Positions 5,966 to 10,018 of a stretch of 10,018 nucleotides of DNA are shown here, piece after piece. Source of the DNA: OFTM382 sp964352615 (GTDB lineage: Bacteria > Planctomycetota > Phycisphaerae > Phycisphaerales > UBA1924); the NCBI GenBank assembly GCA_964352615.1, contig CAYGSG010000093.1:1-10018 (forward strand), in the 5' to 3' direction. Within the stretch, counting starts at the first letter, position 1; each line of letters begins with the position of its first letter. The notes below the pieces were generated by a model that saw only the letters and a program-made list of their open reading frames with translations, did no database searches and had not been told where the DNA came from. Position numbers and translations under genes: made by a program.

Positions 5966-6060
5966 TGAACCCAGCCCAGCGGTTCACCGTAAGAGAAGAA
6001 CGGTCTCTTGGGGAGCGCGTTCGCGTTGAGCGTGGAGCCCCATCGGGCCGATGGGAGACC
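5966..6060 (+). other. Cluster of inverted repeats between the helicase gene and the exported TPR protein gene
   Basis: Several pairings are visible: TGAACC 5966-5971 with GGTTCA 5981-5986; AAGAGA 5991-5996 with TCTCTT 6004-6009; GGTCTC 6002-6007 with GAGACC 6055-6060; TGGGG 6009-6013 with CCCCA 6038-6042; and the palindrome CCCATCGG-G-CCGATGGG at 6039-6055. Some pairings share bases and so exclude each other. None is followed by a clear T-run. The cluster could end helicase transcription, bind a regulator, or act as a structured leader of the next gene. The sequence alone does not decide. Confidence 0.4.
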
Positions 6061-6120
6061 AAGCGGCGGCTTCTGGCGTCGTACCATTCACCCGGCTGAA
6101 GAATCCTGTCAGGAGGCCTC

Positions 6121-7857
6121 ATGCGCAGGCGCACGCACCTTGTGTTGGCAAAGACTGTTTCGGTCAAGATTGGTATGAACACGATCGGCTCGGTTCTGAA
6201 TCCCGCCGCGGTGCTCATCGCCGCGATCGGCATGGCGGCCTCGGCCTCCCATGCGCAGAACGCCTTGGGCGACGGGACCGGTCTGGCCAACCCGCTTGAT
6301 GTCTATCAGCGGCAGTTCAATAGCGAGTCCCGCACCGACCAGTTCCGCCGAGAGATCCAGTTCCAGAACGCGATCGTCACCGGGCGTGCTGCGGGCGGGC
6401 TGTCGTTCAGGGGCGACGCGGGCTACGGCTCAGCGCTCGAGTTCCGGGGCGAACTCGGCAGCGACGTCACCTACGCGTTCCGCAGGGACTCGGCCATTTC
6501 GGGCCTGGCGGCTCAGGGCGTCAGCGGCACCGATGCGCTCCGCTTCCAGTTCGCACTCAGCACCGGCAGCGCCGCGCCCTCGGGCTACACCGGCTCGGGC
6601 ATCGTGGCGCGCAACCCGTCGCACATCGTGCTGTCTGCTTCAGCGTTCCCCGCTCGGGCCATGGGGGATTCAGCCGAGCCGTTCCGAAGCATCCCGCTCG
6701 GCGAGCGCACCTACCAGGAACTCGCGGCTGCGGGCGAAACGCTGCGAGCCGAGGCGAGAGACCTGCGATCGGTCTCGGGGCTGGTCGGTCAACGCAGCCT
6801 GAACCCAGCGACCGTGCAGACGGTTGATCTGGGTCTGGGCCGGCAGTCGTACGACGTGGTGGCGTCGCCCGCTGCGGGCGTGCGCATGCGGCCCATCGAT
6901 TCGCCGCTGGTGCTCGGCGGCATGCGGCCCGACAGCACCGCGCTGCGCACCGCGGAGACCAGCCCGGGCATGCTGTCGGCGATCAACCGCCAAATCGTTC
7001 GTAGGCCCGTCGATCCGCTGCGCCCCGTGCCGGGCGTCGATGCACCGGCCCCGACCGATCCGTTGGCCAACGACCCCGCCGATGTTCCGACTGGGGACGT
7101 TCCCGCAGCGAATGATCCGCTCAACCCGGCCATTCCCGGCGTTCCCAACCCGACCACGTCCGACCCACTCGACCCACTAGATACCGGCGCCAGCCCCGTG
7201 GCTGACCCGGCCGACGTCGCAGGCGCTGGCCTGCTGACACTGGGGCGGTTGAGCACGATCCGCGAGATGCTCAGCATCGACGGCGGCGCCGCGTTCGAGC
7301 AAGACGATGCGTTCTTGAGCGACTACGAGATCGAGCTGCTCAGGGGCGTGCCAAGGGTCGACGCGCTGGTCGAGCGCAAGGCTGGCATCGAGGTGGACGC
7401 GGCGTATGTGCTGCACATGGCGCGAGCGCAGAGCCTGCTCACCGAGGGTCGGTACTTTGATGCCGAAGAGCGGTTTGTCACAGCGCTGTCGATTCGACCC
7501 AACGACCCGACGGCGATGATCGGCCGAGTCCACGCGCAGATGGGCGGCGGCCTGCTGCGTTCGGGTTCTTCGAATCTTCGCGAGACGTTCACGCGGTTCC
7601 CCGAGCTGGTCGGTGTGCGCTACGCCGAGAACCTGCTGCCGAGTTCTGAGCGGCTGGAGTTGCTGCTCAAGGAGCTGGGCTTTGCTGCGGATCTGCCGCA
7701 GGCGAGCATCGGGCTGATGCGTGCGTACGTCGGGTTCCAGAGCGACAATCGGCAGCTCGTGCTTGATGGGCTCGAACAGCTGCGTTCGGGTTCGCGATCA
7801 GAGCTGGCGCTGGCCAAGCTGCTGGGCCAGGTGTGGCTCGCGGACGACAAGCCGTGA
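6121..7857 (+). CDS. Exported protein with Pro/Asp-rich linker and C-terminal TPR-like repeat
   Basis: The ATG at 6121 follows AGGAGG (6111-6116) with a short four-base spacer. A second ATG at 6175 (M19) would give a more typical signal peptide but has no binding site. Residues 1-45 look like a long signal peptide: basic start, hydrophobic core (VLNPAAVLIAAIGMAASA), and SHA before Q46 as a likely signal peptidase I site. Residues 47-290 are a Gly/Ser/Arg-rich region without recognised motifs. About 295-368 is a Pro/Asp linker with repeated DPL, DPA and NDP words. Residues 427-463 (YVLHMARAQSLLTEGRYFDAEERFVTALSIRPND) match a tetratricopeptide repeat and are followed by further helices. TPRs bind proteins, so a scaffold role in the periplasm or at the envelope is likely. 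The stop overlaps the phosphatase start (GTGA), so the two are probably co-translated. Confidence 0.85.
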   Translation: MRRRTHLVLAKTVSVKIGMNTIGSVLNPAAVLIAAIGMAASASHAQNALGDGTGLANPLDVYQRQFNSESRTDQFRREIQFQNAIVTGRAAGGLSFRGDAGYGSALEFRGELGSDVTYAFRRDSAISGLAAQGVSGTDALRFQFALSTGSAAPSGYTGSGIVARNPSHIVLSASAFPARAMGDSAEPFRSIPLGERTYQELAAAGETLRAEARDLRSVSGLVGQRSLNPATVQTVDLGLGRQSYDVVASPAAGVRMRPIDSPLVLGGMRPDSTALRTAETSPGMLSAINRQIVRRPVDPLRPVPGVDAPAPTDPLANDPADVPTGDVPAANDPLNPAIPGVPNPTTSDPLDPLDTGASPVADPADVAGAGLLTLGRLSTIREMLSIDGGAAFEQDDAFLSDYEIELLRGVPRVDALVERKAGIEVDAAYVLHMARAQSLLTEGRYFDAEERFVTALSIRPNDPTAMIGRVHAQMGGGLLRSGSSNLRETFTRFPELVGVRYAENLLPSSERLELLLKELGFAADLPQASIGLMRAYVGFQSDNRQLVLDGLEQLRSGSRSELALAKLLGQVWLADDKP

Positions 7858-9533
7858 TTGAAGCGCTGCACGCGGAACCGCGATCGCTTCGGCTGGCCGA
7901 GTTCATGACCGACGGCTCGCTCGTGGAGATGTGCGATTCGCTCTCGGAGCTGTCCGGGATCACCGTGGAATTGCTGGACGAACAGGGCCAGCGGGTTGTC
8001 CGCAGCGCCGACACCGGATTTGAACGCGAACGGGGCGAGCGTTCGTGGACGGTGCAGCCAGCGACGCACGATGGTGACGTGCTGGGCGAGGTGCCGATTG
8101 TGGTGGGCGGTCAGGCGGTCGCTACGCTGCGCGCGACGGGCGAGGCCGCCACAGACGCAGGAGTCGCCGACCATCTGATGACGGCGCTGGTTCGGCTGAG
8201 CCGAACGGCGGCAGAATTCTGCGAGATATCGCTCGCGCAGCGGCGAGGGATCGACGAGATCGGCGTGCTGTTCGATCTGACATCGCTCATGGTCGACGGC
8301 ACCGACGAGGGCGTGGTGCTCGAGCGCGCGCTCGAGTCGGCGCTGCGGATTCTGAATCTGGATGCGGGCTCGATCGTGCTGCTGCCCGAGGGAGAGGACG
8401 ACCGGCTCAGCGACGACGAACAAGGCCTCGTGCTGCGAGGCTCGGTCGGGTTGAGCGAGGCATGGACTTCGAGCGACGAGACGCTGAGCTACGGCCGCGA
8501 GTTTGACAGGCGAGCGCTGGCGGGCGAAGTGGTCATGATCGAGGATCTCCGGCTGCACGAGATGGTGCGCATTCCTGAGATGGTCGAGCGCGAAGGCGTG
8601 GTGAGCTTTGTGTGCTCGGGGCTGTCTGTTCGGGGCGCACCGCTTGGGGTGCTGCGGCTCTACGGGCGCAGCACCCGTACCTTTAGCGAGACCGAGCAAA
8701 GGCTGGTGCGATCGATTGCGCAGCAGGCGGCGGCCTCGGTGCACCTTGCCAGGCTGCTCAAGCTCAGGCGGCGCGAGCGCGAGTACGAACGGCAGATGCG
8801 GATGGCGGCGCAGATTCAGCAACGCATGCTGCCCAGCGGGATGCCACAGTTTGAGGGCATCGATGTGGCGGCTCGCTACCAGCCAAGCTTCGAGGTGGGC
8901 GGCGACTTCTACGACGTGTTCGAGACCTTACGCGCCGACCGGCGCAGGCTCGGCTTTGCGGTCGGCGATGTCGTCGGCAAGGGCGTACCCGCAGCCATGC
9001 TCATGGCCTCGGTGCGCACGTCGCTGCGCGCGCACGCCGACTCGGTGTCTTGCGTCGAGGAAGTCATGGAGCGGGTCAACCGCGACATCACGCGTGACAC
9101 GGACGTCGGCGAGTTCGCGACGATCTGGTACGGCGTGATCGATCCGGTGAACCTGACGCTGCGGTACACCTCGGCGGGTCACCCGCCCACGTTCATTGTC
9201 CGGGCCAAGACGCACGAAGTTGAAGAGCTCTCACGCGGCGGGCTGGTAGCCGGGATCGATGCGCACGCGGCGTACGGGAGCACGACCGTGCAACTCAAAC
9301 CGGGCGACACGGTCGTCGCGTACACCGACGGCATCGACGAAGCGATGAGCTTTTCGGGCGAGCGGTTCGGCAGAGCGGGTATGTACGCAGCGGTGAACGA
9401 GGCTCTGGAAAGCAACGCCGCGGCATCGGCCGCGGACGTCATCGAGCACCTGTTCTGGTCGCTTCGGCAGTTCGCGGGCCTTCAAACGCGGCCCGATGAC
9501 GCGACGGCGGTGGTGATCCGCGTCAGCAGATAA
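7854..9533 (+). CDS. GAF-domain PP2C-family (SpoIIE/RsbU-type) serine phosphatase
   Basis: The preferred start is GTG at 7854 (559 aa), overlapping the upstream TGA as GTGA. GTG at 7833 in the same frame would add seven residues. Residues 10-125 form an N-terminal region (EFMTDGSLVEMCDSLSELSGITVELLDEQGQRV...) that may be a small ligand-sensing domain, with a faint PocR-like opening. Residues 133-300 match a GAF domain. A basic helix at about 301-323 (LLKLRRREREYERQMRMAAQIQQRMLP) is the usual linker before the catalytic domain. The PP2C/SpoIIE domain spans about 325-558 with GGDFYD (D351, D354), GDVVGKG (D372), TSAGHPP, YTDG (D492) and PDDATAVV (D548, D549), all metal-ligand positions of the family. 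It should dephosphorylate a protein such as an anti-sigma-factor antagonist. No such partner or kinase is encoded in the window. Confidence 0.93.
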   Translation: MIEALHAEPRSLRLAEFMTDGSLVEMCDSLSELSGITVELLDEQGQRVVRSADTGFERERGERSWTVQPATHDGDVLGEVPIVVGGQAVATLRATGEAATDAGVADHLMTALVRLSRTAAEFCEISLAQRRGIDEIGVLFDLTSLMVDGTDEGVVLERALESALRILNLDAGSIVLLPEGEDDRLSDDEQGLVLRGSVGLSEAWTSSDETLSYGREFDRRALAGEVVMIEDLRLHEMVRIPEMVEREGVVSFVCSGLSVRGAPLGVLRLYGRSTRTFSETEQRLVRSIAQQAAASVHLARLLKLRRREREYERQMRMAAQIQQRMLPSGMPQFEGIDVAARYQPSFEVGGDFYDVFETLRADRRRLGFAVGDVVGKGVPAAMLMASVRTSLRAHADSVSCVEEVMERVNRDITRDTDVGEFATIWYGVIDPVNLTLRYTSAGHPPTFIVRAKTHEVEELSRGGLVAGIDAHAAYGSTTVQLKPGDTVVAYTDGIDEAMSFSGERFGRAGMYAAVNEALESNAAASAADVIEHLFWSLRQFAGLQTRPDDATAVVIRVSR

Positions 9534-9536
9534 GCC

Positions 9537-9797
9537 TCAGGCGGCCCGAGGGCCGTCGTCATCGCCCGCGGCTTCCGCACTCAGCAGCGAGCGGATCGCG
9601 TCGATGCGGTCCTGGGCCGAGTCGATGGCAGCGTCCATCCACATGGCCGAGTCCTCCATCGGGTTGGCCGATGGGGCTGGCTGCTCATCGAGATGGAGGC
9701 GCAGACGCACGGCCCGATGGGGCGAGGGGAAGACCAATCGGTCGCTTTGATCGGCAGCCTCGGGGCTCGGAGCCGGACGGTAGTGCAGCTTGTCCAT
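9537..9797 (-). CDS. Hypothetical 86-aa acidic protein
   Basis: The ATG at 9797 has a consensus AGGAGG seven to eight bases upstream, and third codon positions are strongly G or C, as in neighbouring genes. Both support a real gene. Residues 1-45 are Pro/Arg/Asp-rich and probably unstructured. Residues 50-76 (SAMWMDAAIDSAQDRIDAIRSLLSAEA) should form one amphipathic helix. The end (AAGDDDGPRAA) is acidic. There is no signal peptide, membrane segment, cysteine or known motif, and I do not recognise the family. The stop is three bases from the convergent phosphatase stop. The 5' leader can fold so that the Shine-Dalgarno is paired, which suggests translational control. Confidence 0.72.
   Translation of the reverse strand: MDKLHYRPAPSPEAADQSDRLVFPSPHRAVRLRLHLDEQPAPSANPMEDSAMWMDAAIDSAQDRIDAIRSLLSAEAAGDDDGPRAA
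9542..9555 (+). terminator. GC-rich inverted repeat at the convergent 3' ends
   Basis: CGGCC (9542-9546) and GGCCG (9551-9555) flank CGAG, giving a compact stem-loop nine bases after the phosphatase stop and inside the 3' end of the convergent small gene. No T-run follows on either strand, so it is at most a weak or factor-assisted terminator or an mRNA-end stabiliser. Confidence 0.3.
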
Positions 9798-9805
9798 GGT
9801 CGTAA

Positions 9806-9824
9806 CCTCCTGTCAGCAAGGAGG
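9806..9824 (-). promoter_or_regulatory. Shine-Dalgarno-masking hairpin upstream of the 86-aa gene
   Basis: Read on the minus strand, CCUCCU (9824-9819) is followed by UGCUGAC and then AGGAGG (9811-9806), which is the Shine-Dalgarno of the gene starting at 9797. The six-base complement is perfect with a seven-base loop. The upstream arm imitates the 16S rRNA anti-Shine-Dalgarno. Folding would hide the ribosome binding site. Opening by heat, a protein or a small RNA would expose it. Function is inferred from the pairing only. Confidence 0.45.
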
Positions 9825-9924
9825 ATCCAAAACAATCGCTCGACCGCCACCGCCGCTCGGGCATCCGTGCACCGCGCGAGGCGATCGACCGGACCAGCCT
9901 GCACAAATGGGCGATTATCCGGCG

Positions 9925-9949
9925 AAGCCTGTATCGACTCAACAGGCTT
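9925..9949. other. Perfect 8-bp stem-loop in the terminal noncoding region
   Basis: AAGCCTGT (9925-9932) pairs with ACAGGCTT (9942-9949) across the nine-base loop ATCGACTCA. On the plus strand it is followed by TCC, on the minus strand by CGCC, so it is not a good intrinsic terminator in either direction. It lies upstream of the minus-strand 86-aa gene and could be an operator or part of its leader. Confidence 0.4.
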
Positions 9950-9982
9950 TCCACATTCAATTGACAAGCGTTGGTCTTGATG

Positions 9983-9999
9983 GGCGCAGCACTTGCGCC
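9983..9999. other. 6-bp GC-rich stem-loop near the right edge
   Basis: GGCGCA (9983-9988) pairs with TGCGCC (9994-9999) across GCACT. On the plus strand TTATG follows, then the purine-rich GGAGGGAGAGG at 10006-10016, which resembles a ribosome binding site for a plus-strand gene beginning beyond the window. A TTGACA at 9961-9966 could be a -35 box for that gene, but no matching -10 lies at normal spacing. Confidence 0.3.
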
Positions 10000-10018
10000 T
10001 TATGCGGAGGGAGAGGCG

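Noticed and set aside
7620..8822. Minus-strand open frame (400 codons) opposite the TPR protein and phosphatase
   Set aside because: It crosses two genuine plus-strand genes, and its product is Arg/His/Gln-rich with no recognisable fold.
9693..9980. Plus-strand open frame (95 codons) at the right end
   Set aside because: It overlaps the 86-aa minus-strand gene, which has a consensus Shine-Dalgarno and typical codon use. The plus-strand frame has no binding site and a random-looking product.

Overview
The window is high-GC bacterial DNA that most likely comes from a planctomycete of the Phycisphaerae group. Two protein signatures suggest this. The first protein ends in the 'CTGDIADDFG...GDGMVSFGDFLALLG...GPCP' sequence that I know as the GC-type dockerin-like C-terminus of Phycisphaerales secreted proteins. 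A membrane protein carries the CxxCGYDMTG...CPECG zinc ribbon that is frequent in planctomycetes. The placement rests on recognising these motifs, not on a database search.

Layout, left to right. (1) Positions 1-1068, plus strand: a secreted or surface protein, probably cut at its 5' end by the window, with a poly-glycine N-terminus and two nearly identical C-terminal dockerin-like units. (2) 1079-1300, minus: a 73-aa single-pass membrane protein. (3) 1424-2134, plus: leucyl/phenylalanyl-tRNA-protein transferase (aat), an N-degron enzyme. (4) 2139-3910, minus: a two-gene unit of a six-helix membrane protein with a C-terminal zinc ribbon (3005-3910), then an unrecognised 289-aa protein (2139-3008). 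They are joined by an ATGA stop/start overlap, and the second gene's ribosome binding site lies inside a 15-bp tandem repeat. (5) 3911-4225: a 315-bp divergent intergenic region with a strong small inverted repeat. (6) 4226-5944, plus: a DEAD-box RNA helicase with a long disordered basic and Gly/Ser tail, probably starting at TTG. (7) 5945-6120: a leader or spacer rich in inverted repeats. (8) 6121-9533, plus: an exported TPR-containing protein, overlapping by four bases a GAF/PP2C (SpoIIE/RsbU-type) phosphatase. (9) 9537-9797, minus: an 86-aa unknown protein whose consensus Shine-Dalgarno can pair with an upstream CCUCCU. (10) 9798-10018: noncoding, with two further hairpins.

Functionally this is a mosaic of mostly single genes and two short coupled pairs, not one pathway. 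The best candidates for genes that work together are the zinc-ribbon membrane protein with its downstream partner, and the exported TPR protein with the PP2C phosphatase. The phosphatase has all the metal-binding aspartates expected of an active enzyme and probably acts in a partner-switching or general-stress style circuit whose other members are not in the window. I found no mobile element, CRISPR array, tRNA, rRNA, or clear sign of an undescribed defence or biosynthetic system. The most unusual signals are small-scale: the repeat-borne ribosome binding site, the Shine-Dalgarno-masking hairpin, and the dockerin-like duplication.
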